From Caldifarciminota bacterium (lineage in GTDB: Bacteria; Hydrothermota; Tepidihabitantia; Tepidihabitantales; Tepidihabitantaceae), in NCBI GenBank assembly GCA_026397595.1, contig JAPLUO010000292.1, positions 1-58,229 of the forward strand: 58,229 bases of DNA, written 5' to 3'. The notes under the pieces are model-generated. The model had not been told where the DNA came from, ran no database searches, and worked only from the letters and a program-made list of their open reading frames with translations. Within the stretch, counting starts at the first letter, position 1. The number at the start of each line of letters is the position of its first letter. Shown here one piece after another: positions 34,570 to 42,906 of the stretch. The position numbers were made by a program, and so were the translations under genes.

Positions 34570-34613
34570 GGCCGCCGCGCGTCAGGAATCGCTTATCGCG
34601 TTCTTGGGATTAC
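34570..34613 (+). repeat. Element A, left copy (GCGTCAGGAATCGC family)
   Basis: GGCCGCCGCGCGTCAGGAAT followed by CGCTTATCGCGTTCTTGGGA matches the reverse complement of 46603-46648 at about 40 of 45 positions. It ends 21 bp from the hsdR stop. Confidence 0.8.
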
Positions 34614-34634
34614 CCGGCAACCGCCAGGGTCGCG

Positions 34635-37625
34635 TCACGCCGCGCCTGCCCGGTAGGTCAGCGCGAATACGGCGTCTGTGAGCCAGCGCCGGAATGACTC
34701 GTTGTCAGAGAACCGCGCGTAGAGTTCGGTGTCATCCTTGAGGATGGTTGTCATCACCCGGTCCAGCGCCTTGTCATGCTCGATTCGCGCGTTCTGCTCA
34801 TCCGAGTTCTCGCGCGCGTTCCGGTAGGCGGTGTCCGCCGAGACCATCGCCGGTATCTGTTCGGTGACCAACTTGCGCACGCGGTCAGCGTCGGTCCATG
34901 GGACGTCGCCGAAACGGTCGTTGAACCCCTTGAGGATGTTGGACAGGCGGTCTATCTCGGGTTCGGGCTTCATGCTGGGGTCGCCGAACGGCGCCGGTCC
35001 GATTTCGCTGTCGCCGTCGGGAAGCCGGATTGCGACTGCCGCCTGTTTCTCGACCCGGTAGCTGTCCATGTCTATCACTTGCAGAATGCCGCGAGCCAGG
35101 TCCTCATCCGGCGGCGCGGGGAGTTTGGGGATGAGGAAGTTCAGGAATACCGACAGCTTCTCCCATGCGGCATTCGTGTAGGGCAGGAGCGACGCCAGGA
35201 AGTCGTAGGTGCGCACGAATGCCTTGGCTTTGCCCTTGAAGTCCACCTGTCCATTCTCGTCGAGTTGCGTGGAGTAGACCGCCACACATGCGTCGAGAAT
35301 CGGGTCGAGCCGTTCCCGACCGGCGCCGCCGAGATAGTGCTCGACGAACTGCACCACCTGCTCCGGAGAATAGACCTGTGCGCCGTCGAGCGCGGACTTT
35401 AGGTCGTGCAGCTTGTTCGGGTCAGTCTCCTCGCTGAGAATCGTTGTGCGGTGGTAGTCAGCGAACGCATACTGGATGACGTCGGCATCGTTCATGAAGT
35501 CAAGCACGAAGACGTCGTGTTTCTGCGGATGCGCGCGGTCTAGCCGCGAGAGCGTCTGCACCGCCTTGATACCGGACAGTATCTTGTCCACGTACATCGT
35601 GTGCAATAGCGGCTCGTCGTAGCCGGTCTGGAACTTGTCGGCGCAGATGAGGAACCGGTAAGGGTCCTCCTGGATATTGTCCGATATCTTGGAGGACGGG
35701 AAGCCGTTCAGCGACGCCTCGGTTACCTTCACGCCGCCGTATTCATGTTCGCCTGAGAAAGCAACGATGGCCTTGTGCGGGCTCTTGGTCTCCAGCAGAT
35801 ACTCGCTGATGGCGTGGTAATACTGAATGGCCCGCTCGATGCCGCTGGTCACCACCATCGCCCGTGCCTGACCGCCGATCTTGTTCAAGCCGATGACCTG
35901 CTCGCGAAAGTGGTCCACCATTATCTCGGCCTTGAGCCGGATGGCATGGTCATGGCTTTCGACATAGCGCCGCAGCTTCTTCCTTGCCCGCCGGGTGTCG
36001 AACTCCGGGTCGGCTTCGACGGTCTTTACCAGCTTGTAGTAACTGTTGACCGGCGTGTAGTACTTTAGCACGTCGAGGATGAAGCCTTCATCTATCGCCT
36101 GCTTCATCGTATAGCTGTGGAACGGCAGGTGCTTCACCTTGCCGTCCGGCTGCGGCGCGGGATAGCCGAACATCTCCAGCGTCTTGCTCTTGGGCGTGGC
36201 GGTGAAGGCGAAGTAACTGGCGTTGGTGAGCATCTTGCGCGCCAGCATCCGCTTCTCCAGCGCGTCGTTCACCGTGTCCTCGGGGTCGGCCAGCGCCGCG
36301 CTCATAGCGGACGACGTCTTGCCGCCCTGGCTGGAGTGCGCCTCGTCAATGATGATGGCGAACTTCCGCTTCCGCTGCTCGGCTTCAATCTCGTCGAGGA
36401 TGAACGGGAACTTCTGCACCGTCGAGATGATTATCTTCTTACCGCCCTCGATGAACTTCCGCAGGTCTCCCGAGCCCTCGGCGTGGCCCACGGTCGCGCT
36501 CACCTGCGCAAACTGCTTGACGGTGTCGCGTATCTGCTTGTCGAGCAGGATGCGGTCAGTGACGACGACAATCGAGTCGACCAGCGGGGCGTCGTCCTTG
36601 CGCAGACCGATGAGTTGGTGCGCCAGCCACGCGATTGAATTCGACTTGCCGCTACCGGCCGAGTGCTGGATGAGGTAGCGCTTGCCCACACCATCCGTCG
36701 CGGCGGCAGCCAGCAGCTTCCGCACCACGTCCAGTTGGTGATACCGCGGGAATATCTGTGTCCGCTTCTTCCTGCCGGTCTTCTCGTCCCTCTTCTCGAC
36801 AACCTGCGCGTAGTTCTCGATGATATCGGTCAGCCCGCGCGGTGTCAGGATGCGCTTCCACAGATAGTCGGTCTTCAGACCGTTCGGGTTCGGCGGATTG
36901 CCTGCGCCGTCGTTGAACCCTTGGTTGAACGGCAGGAACCACGATACCTTGCCCTTCAGGTGGGTGCAGAACCGCGCCTCGTTGTCGTCCAGGGCAAAGT
37001 GAGTGATGCAGCGGCCGAACTGGAACAGCAATTCGTTCGGGTTCCGGTCGCGCTTATACTGCTCCTCCGCGTCAGCGGCTGTCTGCTTGGTCAGGCTGTT
37101 CTTTAGCTCAAAGGTGATGACCGGCAGGCCGTTGATGAACAGACACAGGTCAAGCGCACGCTGCGTTTCATCCTGGCTGTAACGCAACTGGCGCGTCACG
37201 CTGAACCGATTGGCTGCAAACAACTCTGCCGCCATCTCGTTCCCCGGCGACGGCGTGCCGAAGAACAGGTCAAGCTGATACTGGCCGTGCTTCAAGCCAT
37301 GGCGCAGAACGTCAATCACCCCGCGCCTGGCTATCTCGCCCTGCAACCGGACGAGGAACTTCCGCCGCGTTGGGCTGTCGTTCCCAAGGTCAAGCGCCTC
37401 GACCACCTCGGGTTGGGTCGCGTGGATGAAGGCCGACAACTGCGCCAGGTCAACCGCATACTCGCGGTCGTATGTCTCGGGTTCACCTTGAATCCATCCT
37501 GCCGGTCCGACGACCTGCGATGCGTCGCCAGCCGTGCCGGTCGCGGTCGGCGCAACCGTCGACCGCCCGGTCATGTCGGCGACAATCAGGCTTTCGAGGC
37601 CCTTTTCGCTGGTGTCGGTGGCCAT
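34635..37625 (-). CDS. hsdR: Type I restriction endonuclease subunit R (system 2)
   Basis: The 996-residue motor/nuclease subunit has the N-terminal PD-(D/E)XK nuclease motif (GLPVITFELKNSLTKQT), SF2 helicase Walker A (LIQHSAGSGKSNSIAWLA) and DEAH box (FAIIIDEAHSSQGG), and later helicase motifs (KFQTGYDEPLLHTMYVDK). It translocates DNA and cleaves unmodified targets with HsdM and HsdS. The frame opens at 37727, overlapping darG, but MATDTSEKGLESLIVADM at 37625 starts 11 bp after the darG stop and is preferred. It is the last gene of the eight-gene operon. Confidence 0.94.
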   Translation of the reverse strand: MATDTSEKGLESLIVADMTGRSTVAPTATGTAGDASQVVGPAGWIQGEPETYDREYAVDLAQLSAFIHATQPEVVEALDLGNDSPTRRKFLVRLQGEIARRGVIDVLRHGLKHGQYQLDLFFGTPSPGNEMAAELFAANRFSVTRQLRYSQDETQRALDLCLFINGLPVITFELKNSLTKQTAADAEEQYKRDRNPNELLFQFGRCITHFALDDNEARFCTHLKGKVSWFLPFNQGFNDGAGNPPNPNGLKTDYLWKRILTPRGLTDIIENYAQVVEKRDEKTGRKKRTQIFPRYHQLDVVRKLLAAAATDGVGKRYLIQHSAGSGKSNSIAWLAHQLIGLRKDDAPLVDSIVVVTDRILLDKQIRDTVKQFAQVSATVGHAEGSGDLRKFIEGGKKIIISTVQKFPFILDEIEAEQRKRKFAIIIDEAHSSQGGKTSSAMSAALADPEDTVNDALEKRMLARKMLTNASYFAFTATPKSKTLEMFGYPAPQPDGKVKHLPFHSYTMKQAIDEGFILDVLKYYTPVNSYYKLVKTVEADPEFDTRRARKKLRRYVESHDHAIRLKAEIMVDHFREQVIGLNKIGGQARAMVVTSGIERAIQYYHAISEYLLETKSPHKAIVAFSGEHEYGGVKVTEASLNGFPSSKISDNIQEDPYRFLICADKFQTGYDEPLLHTMYVDKILSGIKAVQTLSRLDRAHPQKHDVFVLDFMNDADVIQYAFADYHRTTILSEETDPNKLHDLKSALDGAQVYSPEQVVQFVEHYLGGAGRERLDPILDACVAVYSTQLDENGQVDFKGKAKAFVRTYDFLASLLPYTNAAWEKLSVFLNFLIPKLPAPPDEDLARGILQVIDMDSYRVEKQAAVAIRLPDGDSEIGPAPFGDPSMKPEPEIDRLSNILKGFNDRFGDVPWTDADRVRKLVTEQIPAMVSADTAYRNARENSDEQNARIEHDKALDRVMTTILKDDTELYARFSDNESFRRWLTDAVFALTYRAGAA

Positions 37626-37636
37626 TCCGACCAGCC

Positions 37637-38680
37637 TCAGCTGGCCGAAAGCCAGTGTTTCTGTTGGAGAACGGACAGCGCCAGGTGTATCTGCTCGGGC
37701 GAGAATCGCTTCTTCCTCGGCCCCCACGCGTAGGTCTTCGCTACGACGTCATCCTCTGTCGCGGCGCCATCCTTCTTCGCAACCCAATGTACAGTGGAAA
37801 GGAGCTCAAGGCCGAATGGAGACTCGAAACCTTCGACAAGGTCAGCTACGCGCTCGACGCGGGTGCGGGTGTCCGGCTGGTCGCTCAATTGCGCGTCTGC
37901 GTCTTTCAGCGCCCCGGGTACTAGCTGCAGTGCCATGCCGGGCCTCTCGCTTCCGTTGACCATACCGGTGATGTAGTAACCGTCAATCTCGTGCAGTACG
38001 AACTTGAGATTCTCGGCATACGGACCGTACGGGGCTGGCTTGTAGCGCAGTTCCAGCGGCTCTCCTGCCTCCTGCATGAAGTACATCAGCTTGTGCACTT
38101 CAAGCAAGGTGACGAACGGGTCAAGCAGACCGGCCAGGTAGCGCCGCATCAATGCCAGCAACGCCGCGCGTCCTGGAGTCATGTGTGCAACGGCTCGCTC
38201 TGCTCTGTCTGGCTTGTGCTGGACGCCTGCCGCTGGCTCGAACACGACCACGCGGACGTCATGCAGCGTCTGGAGTTCCCGCACTATCCTCCGCCGGACT
38301 TCGGCCCAGTTGAGCCCGCCCAGCCCGCTGCCGAGAGGCGGAAGCGCTACGGACCGAATGCCACGCGACTCGATTTCCTGCTTCAGCGAGTGCAGCCCGG
38401 CCTCGATATCCTCGATACGGCTCTTTCCCTGCCAATGACGCTTGGTCGGGAAGTTGATGATATAGCGTGGGTAGGTGAGGTGCCCGGTCTCGTGCACAAA
38501 CATCTTGCCCGGCACAACCTCTTCGCGCCGACAAGCCGCCGCGTACTCCTTGAAATTGGCCGGGAAGGCCAGCTTGAACTGAAGCGCCACGCCTTTGCCC
38601 ATGACGCCGACGCAGTTGACTGTGTTGACCAGTGCTTCTGCGTCCTCGTTGAGGATGTCGCCGCGCTTGAACTCAATCAT
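37637..38680 (-). CDS. darG: DarG-type macrodomain antitoxin
   Basis: The 347-residue protein begins with a macrodomain (MIEFKRGDILNEDAEALVNT, then NCVGVMGKGVALQFKLAFP and PPLGSGLGGLNW) that removes ADP-ribose from DNA thymidine. The C-terminal domain starting about residue 165 (YLAGLLDPFVTLLEVHKLMY) is the DarG region that binds and blocks DarT. Length and two-domain layout match DarG. I start at ATG 38680, 14 bp after the darT stop; the extra 21 residues upstream are not family-like. It lies directly downstream of its toxin and just before hsdR. Confidence 0.93.
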   Translation of the reverse strand: MIEFKRGDILNEDAEALVNTVNCVGVMGKGVALQFKLAFPANFKEYAAACRREEVVPGKMFVHETGHLTYPRYIINFPTKRHWQGKSRIEDIEAGLHSLKQEIESRGIRSVALPPLGSGLGGLNWAEVRRRIVRELQTLHDVRVVVFEPAAGVQHKPDRAERAVAHMTPGRAALLALMRRYLAGLLDPFVTLLEVHKLMYFMQEAGEPLELRYKPAPYGPYAENLKFVLHEIDGYYITGMVNGSERPGMALQLVPGALKDADAQLSDQPDTRTRVERVADLVEGFESPFGLELLSTVHWVAKKDGAATEDDVVAKTYAWGPRKKRFSPEQIHLALSVLQQKHWLSAS

Positions 38681-38694
38681 GGCTGCCTTTCTGG

Positions 38695-39345
38695 TTAATA
38701 GTACCAATCCGGCCGCACCTCTACAAGAGGCACATGCTCGCATCCGCGCAGCAGCTCCTGCACCCGTTTCCTGATGTTCTCGGAGTGAGTACCGATGCGA
38801 GAAACCAGCTTGAGCGGGAACTGCTCGTGCACGAGGAACTCGGCCTGCTTAGCCTCTTTCACTTCAGCGCGGTAGAAGTCTGTCGCCTGTATGTGTGGCC
38901 AATCGAGTTCCGTCAGTTGCTCGACCTGGGCTCGGAACTGCGCATAGAATGAGCCGGCGTTAGATAACGAGAATGCCCAGCGCTTCTCGTGTCTGTCGGC
39001 CCACGCGACAACTTCGTGCAGGTCGGCCTCCAAGTGGACTATCGGGCCTTCTCCGCCGCGGTAGGTCAGGCTCGGGTGATTCGCCATGTGTATCACGTAG
39101 AGCATTACGGACCGAGGGCAGAAGTAGAAAGGCACGTAATCGCCGACCTTCGTGCCGGGGTGACAAGACACCTCCAGAGACTCTATCCTCCTCTTTTTGA
39201 TCTCCGACATCCCAATGACAACGGCAGGTCCGCCTCGGGCGACTATCGTCGCGTCCGACACAAGACAACCGTCCGCAAGCATACCAGGAAGGTTGTCCAC
39301 TGGCGTGATGTGGTATATCTTCGGCTGCGCCGGGACTCTACTCAA
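38695..39345 (-). CDS. darT: DarT-type ssDNA thymidine ADP-ribosyltransferase toxin
   Basis: The 216-residue protein matches DarT (DUF4433): IYHITPVDNLPGMLADGCL at the N-terminus, the NAD pocket around MSEIKKRRIESLEVSCHPG, DYVPFYFCPRSVMLYVIHMA, and the catalytic Glu in EAKQAEFLVHEQFP (Glu169). DarT attaches ADP-ribose from NAD+ to thymidine in single-stranded DNA, stopping host or phage replication; DarG reverses it. The ATG overlaps the hsdS stop by 4 bp, so toxin synthesis is tied to translation of the RM specificity subunit. Key residues are intact, so it should be active. Confidence 0.93.
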   Translation of the reverse strand: MSRVPAQPKIYHITPVDNLPGMLADGCLVSDATIVARGGPAVVIGMSEIKKRRIESLEVSCHPGTKVGDYVPFYFCPRSVMLYVIHMANHPSLTYRGGEGPIVHLEADLHEVVAWADRHEKRWAFSLSNAGSFYAQFRAQVEQLTELDWPHIQATDFYRAEVKEAKQAEFLVHEQFPLKLVSRIGTHSENIRKRVQELLRGCEHVPLVEVRPDWYY

Positions 39346-40778
39346 TCCGCTACCTCCGTGTCTTCGCCACCGGCGTCCTCAACATCCTCCTCAGGTTCCT
39401 CATCGACCGGTAATTCCGGCTCCTCGACTTCCTCCGCCTCCTGCGGCAACCCGGCCGCAGCCTCGCGCACGTCCAGCTTCCCGGTCACGACGTCCGCCAC
39501 CAGCCGCGTGCGGTACTCGCGTACGAGACCTACAGCCCGCCTTGCGGACTGAAGACTCCGTTCGATCTCCGTGCATTCTACCCCGATCGCGCTGATAATC
39601 TGCTCTTGCTCTCCCCAGCGTGGTCTCGGCAAGTAGAAGGCACCGAAGTCACTGTATCGCACGCGCGGTGCTCTTTCGCGGACAGACGGACACAACACTA
39701 CGAAGAGACCACGCAGAGCCAGGCTCCGCAGTAGGAGCGCGTAGTACTTCACGACGACATCTGCGCTTCGGGGCTCGCAAATGACGTACTCAGGCGAACA
39801 CTTACCCTCCGAGTCTGAAACACCAATTGCTCCAGCAAAGGCGTCCATTGAGTGGAGAACTAGTTGGCCAGCCTTGATACCCTGATAGCCAAGCTCCTTG
39901 ATTGCGTTGGTGAACCCCGCGACCCGCCGGTTCCGTCGCAGCGTGACCTGCCCGTCCCTGAAGCACGTGACCATCTCTGCGTTCGCTGGTATCGGCGACG
40001 CGACTTGACGTAGAAGCAGCTTCGCACGATAGAGTGTCCAATGCTGCGGCACATCCCCCATCCAGGCCACACCGGAGGGCTTGAGCTTCACGTCTGGGTC
40101 GAGGCCGCGAGTGACGGCCTTGTGGATGACGGCCTGCTTCTGCTCGTTCAGCAGGGCAATCAGCTTCTGCTTTGCCCGGATGTACTTCCGAATCCGCCGG
40201 TCCATGTAGTCGAGGAACCGCACGATGGCCGATTGCTCGGATGGCGACGGAACTAGGCATGGCAGGTACTTGAAGTCAACCCAATCCAGATTCTGCCTAA
40301 GTCCAGAGCCAAGTCCGTAGAAGACCTTGAGCAGGTCATACGTATGCAGCAGTTGGAAGCCGAACTCGCGGGACAGCTTGCCGTCGGTATGGAAGCACAA
40401 GTAAGCGGACGTGATGATGCCACGATGATTGGAGAGGCCGAAGCGCAGGCTGTTCCAGTCATTCTGAAGGTCCGTCGGCCTGCAGACGATGTCTCCCGGT
40501 TCGACTATCTGGTACGTCTCGAACGAAGCGGGCACAAGTCCGTGGAGTTTCTCAGGTGGTCTGACGACAATTCTCCCGTAGCTCAAAGACAGCACCGTCT
40601 TCTCCTGCATACCGGTGTTGGAAGTGCACTTCTCGCGATAGCAGGCTCGACCCGGAAGAATATCCCATCCTGCCGGCACGTCTCCCAACCACGGCACGCC
40701 GGAGGGCTTGTAGGAAGGGTAAGGCTTGAGGCTTGATCTCCGGCAGGTGGAAGCGTCCCGAAGCGTTACCTTGGTCAT
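39342..40778 (-). CDS. hsdS: Type I RM specificity subunit HsdS (system 2)
   Basis: The 478-residue protein shows the two-repeat HsdS layout: PYPSYKPSGVPWLGDVPAGW, a first variable domain, AIVRFLDYMDRRIRKYIRAK, then KPSGVAWMGDVPQHW, a second variable domain and a second coiled helix. Target domains differ from the first system, so the sites recognised should differ. The last 40 or so residues are a highly acidic tail (EEVEEPELPVDEEPEEDVED) that is not part of the HsdS fold and could mimic DNA or mediate contacts. Both ends overlap neighbours by 4 bp (KTSC gene upstream, darT downstream). Confidence 0.92.
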   Translation of the reverse strand: MTKVTLRDASTCRRSSLKPYPSYKPSGVPWLGDVPAGWDILPGRACYREKCTSNTGMQEKTVLSLSYGRIVVRPPEKLHGLVPASFETYQIVEPGDIVCRPTDLQNDWNSLRFGLSNHRGIITSAYLCFHTDGKLSREFGFQLLHTYDLLKVFYGLGSGLRQNLDWVDFKYLPCLVPSPSEQSAIVRFLDYMDRRIRKYIRAKQKLIALLNEQKQAVIHKAVTRGLDPDVKLKPSGVAWMGDVPQHWTLYRAKLLLRQVASPIPANAEMVTCFRDGQVTLRRNRRVAGFTNAIKELGYQGIKAGQLVLHSMDAFAGAIGVSDSEGKCSPEYVICEPRSADVVVKYYALLLRSLALRGLFVVLCPSVRERAPRVRYSDFGAFYLPRPRWGEQEQIISAIGVECTEIERSLQSARRAVGLVREYRTRLVADVVTGKLDVREAAAGLPQEAEEVEEPELPVDEEPEEDVEDAGGEDTEVAD

Positions 40779-40990
40779 GCGCGCGCGTATCGGAATGCCC
40801 CCTTTATGCTAAGCGCCAAGAACTGTCCTTTGGAGGGCGCGGTCTTCATCTGCTCAAAGACGTTCAGGGGAACATCGTAGTACTGATAGACGTTTCCGCT
40901 CTTGAACTCAACGGATAGCACCTGGTTCGCCTCGTCATAGCCAAACCGGGCAATGTTTGTGGACTCCGGCGACTCAATCCAATTTACGAT
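40775..40990 (-). CDS. KTSC-domain small protein with a non-canonical start
   Basis: The minus-strand frame reads IVNWIESPESTNIARFGYDE, then LSVEFKSGNVYQYYDVPLNV and GQFLALSIKGAFRYARA, then TGA. This is a complete KTSC domain of about 71 residues (S-x-N-I, a V-E-F-x-S-G strand, a tyrosine-rich turn), named for lysyl-tRNA-synthetase C-terminal association; its function is unknown. No ATG, GTG or TTG precedes the domain: an in-frame stop lies 21 bp before the first plausible codon. An AGGAGG ribosome site at the herA 3' end points to ATC at 40990 (4-bp gap). An internal GTG would remove a third of the domain. Its stop overlaps the hsdS ATG. Confidence 0.72.
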   Translation of the reverse strand: MVNWIESPESTNIARFGYDEANQVLSVEFKSGNVYQYYDVPLNVFEQMKTAPSKGQFLALSIKGAFRYARA

Positions 40991-42906
40991 TTGGCCTCCT
41001 TGTCTTTAGGTTGTCTGGCATCCTTAGTGGACGCCTCCTTGTGGTCGTAATGTGGGTTTTGTCTTCGCCACAGGCGTACGACGGCGGCATAGTCCTGGGT
41101 ATCCCGTTTCTGATTCCAGCCGCCCGCTCCGTCGAACCCATCGCGTTGGAGACTCCCTCGCACGACTACGCGCGGGTCTTCGCTGTCCGGCTTGCGGTTC
41201 TTGGCGGGAGGGTCAATCAACGTGCGTATTGGCAGCGACACGGCTTCACCGACGATAATTGCCTCCCCCGTGCGCAGGGCAGGCAGCATGTCGAACAGAC
41301 CCTTGAGGTTGTCAGATGCGGCGCTTGTGACCTGGCCACGGTCCGTCTCATTGGCCAGTCGCATAGCGAAGAGGGTACCACACTGGGATAGAATCGTCGG
41401 GTCGATTTCTGATGGGCGTTGGCTGACAAGCATGATACCCACCCCATACTTGCGGCCCTCCTTGGCGATTCGGCGAACGGCTGCGGCCGCGGCCCCGGAG
41501 TTCTCTTTGCCAAGATAGGCGTGGGCCTCCTCAAGAACAACAAGCAAGGGACGTTCCCGCCCGCCTTCGGGTAGCTTTCTTGCCCAGAACAACGCATCAT
41601 AGAGAATCCGCAACAACGCGCCGATCAGGTCGTTCAGTACCGACGATGGAATGCCCGACAGATCCAAGATCGTTATTGGGCTCTTCCCACCGATCCACTT
41701 CTCCAGAAGGCTATCCAAGTCCTTCGTGGTCTTGCCGTCGAGATCGGGCAGCCAATCGCCAGGTCTAAACAGGAAGCCGAAACGGGGATCACGGAGCTTC
41801 GATGCTAATCCCGCCAGTTGCTGGCGAACCCCAATCCCCTCGTTCGTATACTGCACGCGCTCTTCTGGTTTGCCAGTCGTCTTGACGTTGCGGAAAAGAG
41901 GCGGCGTGACAGACATTGCATCGCCGGTCTGAACCGGCTTGCCCTGATCGTCCAACACATAGGCTGGCATCCGCTCATCCGCACTGCCTCCGGGTTTGGG
42001 CACGACAGTCACGTACTCGCGTCGGTGCAGTTCAAGCCACATCTTGTGGATACAGAATGGAACAGGTGAGTCGACCGTGACCGTGTCCGCGGTCACGCCA
42101 TCGCGTGGTTGACTGGTCAGAGATTCCCTCTTGAGCTGGAACACAAAGTCGGAAATCGTAGCCGCTTTCTGGCCATCAAGACCTCCGAAGCCGACCGAAA
42201 CCAACTCGTCGAAACTCAATGCCCAGAAGGGAATGTGGAGCGGACGTTCTCTTGCGGATTCCTCTGCACCGACACGGAAGACGGAGCAGAGACCATGGAG
42301 AGCCTTTGCGTATTCACCGTGGATGTCGAGGATAAGAATGCGAGCCGACGGATATCGCGTGGAATCGGCAAGAGACGAAAGAAGCCCGGCGACGGTCGTG
42401 GACTTACCCGCGCCTGTTGTGCCGACCACGGCAGCATGGCGGGTCACGAGTGCGTTGATGTTGATGAGCGATGGAATGGCCTCCGAACTCGCCAAATGAC
42501 CAACAGGAACGAAATCATCTGGATCACCCGACCCATAGATGGTTCGCAAGTCCTGCTCGGTGACAAGATGCGCCTCATCGCCGATGGTCGGGTACTGCGA
42601 GATGCCGCGTTGGAACTTAGCTGACCGCTGGCCTTCCCCGACGAGCTGCACCTTCAGCCATCGGTAGCCGAAGGGTTCGACTTTGGCCAACGCTTCCGGT
42701 ACCGCTCCCGCGCCGACCTGCGACACGATCCCGAAGAGATTGGTAAGTCCGATAGGTATGCGGACGAAACTCCCGACTTGGCCGATGCGATAGCCGTGGC
42801 CGTCAATGAACGCTAGCCCGGACACTGTGTCCTTGTCGAGTGCAATGCTGATGGTCGCGCCCTGGACGTCCTGTACTGTCCCCAGGTAGGTCGGACTATT
42901 GGGCAT
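40984..42906 (-). CDS. herA: HerA-type DNA translocase ATPase of a SIR2-HerA defence pair
   Basis: The 640-residue protein has an N-terminal HAS-barrel-like domain (MPNSPTYLGTVQDVQGATIS), a HerA/FtsK ATPase core with Walker A VVGTTGAGKSTTVAG (residues 160-174) and Walker B/sensor PLLVVLEEAHAYLGKENSG, and an arginine-rich sensor region (FAMRLANETDRGQV). HerA forms hexamers; in the known SIR2-HerA anti-phage system it assembles with SIR2 to activate NAD+ depletion. The frame opens at 43053, but MPNSPTYLG at 42906 overlaps the sir2 stop by 11 bp and is preferred. It ends in a Lys-rich tail, whose DNA also carries the ribosome site of the KTSC gene. Confidence 0.9.
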   Translation of the reverse strand: MPNSPTYLGTVQDVQGATISIALDKDTVSGLAFIDGHGYRIGQVGSFVRIPIGLTNLFGIVSQVGAGAVPEALAKVEPFGYRWLKVQLVGEGQRSAKFQRGISQYPTIGDEAHLVTEQDLRTIYGSGDPDDFVPVGHLASSEAIPSLININALVTRHAAVVGTTGAGKSTTVAGLLSSLADSTRYPSARILILDIHGEYAKALHGLCSVFRVGAEESARERPLHIPFWALSFDELVSVGFGGLDGQKAATISDFVFQLKRESLTSQPRDGVTADTVTVDSPVPFCIHKMWLELHRREYVTVVPKPGGSADERMPAYVLDDQGKPVQTGDAMSVTPPLFRNVKTTGKPEERVQYTNEGIGVRQQLAGLASKLRDPRFGFLFRPGDWLPDLDGKTTKDLDSLLEKWIGGKSPITILDLSGIPSSVLNDLIGALLRILYDALFWARKLPEGGRERPLLVVLEEAHAYLGKENSGAAAAAVRRIAKEGRKYGVGIMLVSQRPSEIDPTILSQCGTLFAMRLANETDRGQVTSAASDNLKGLFDMLPALRTGEAIIVGEAVSLPIRTLIDPPAKNRKPDSEDPRVVVRGSLQRDGFDGAGGWNQKRDTQDYAAVVRLWRRQNPHYDHKEASTKDARQPKDKEAKS

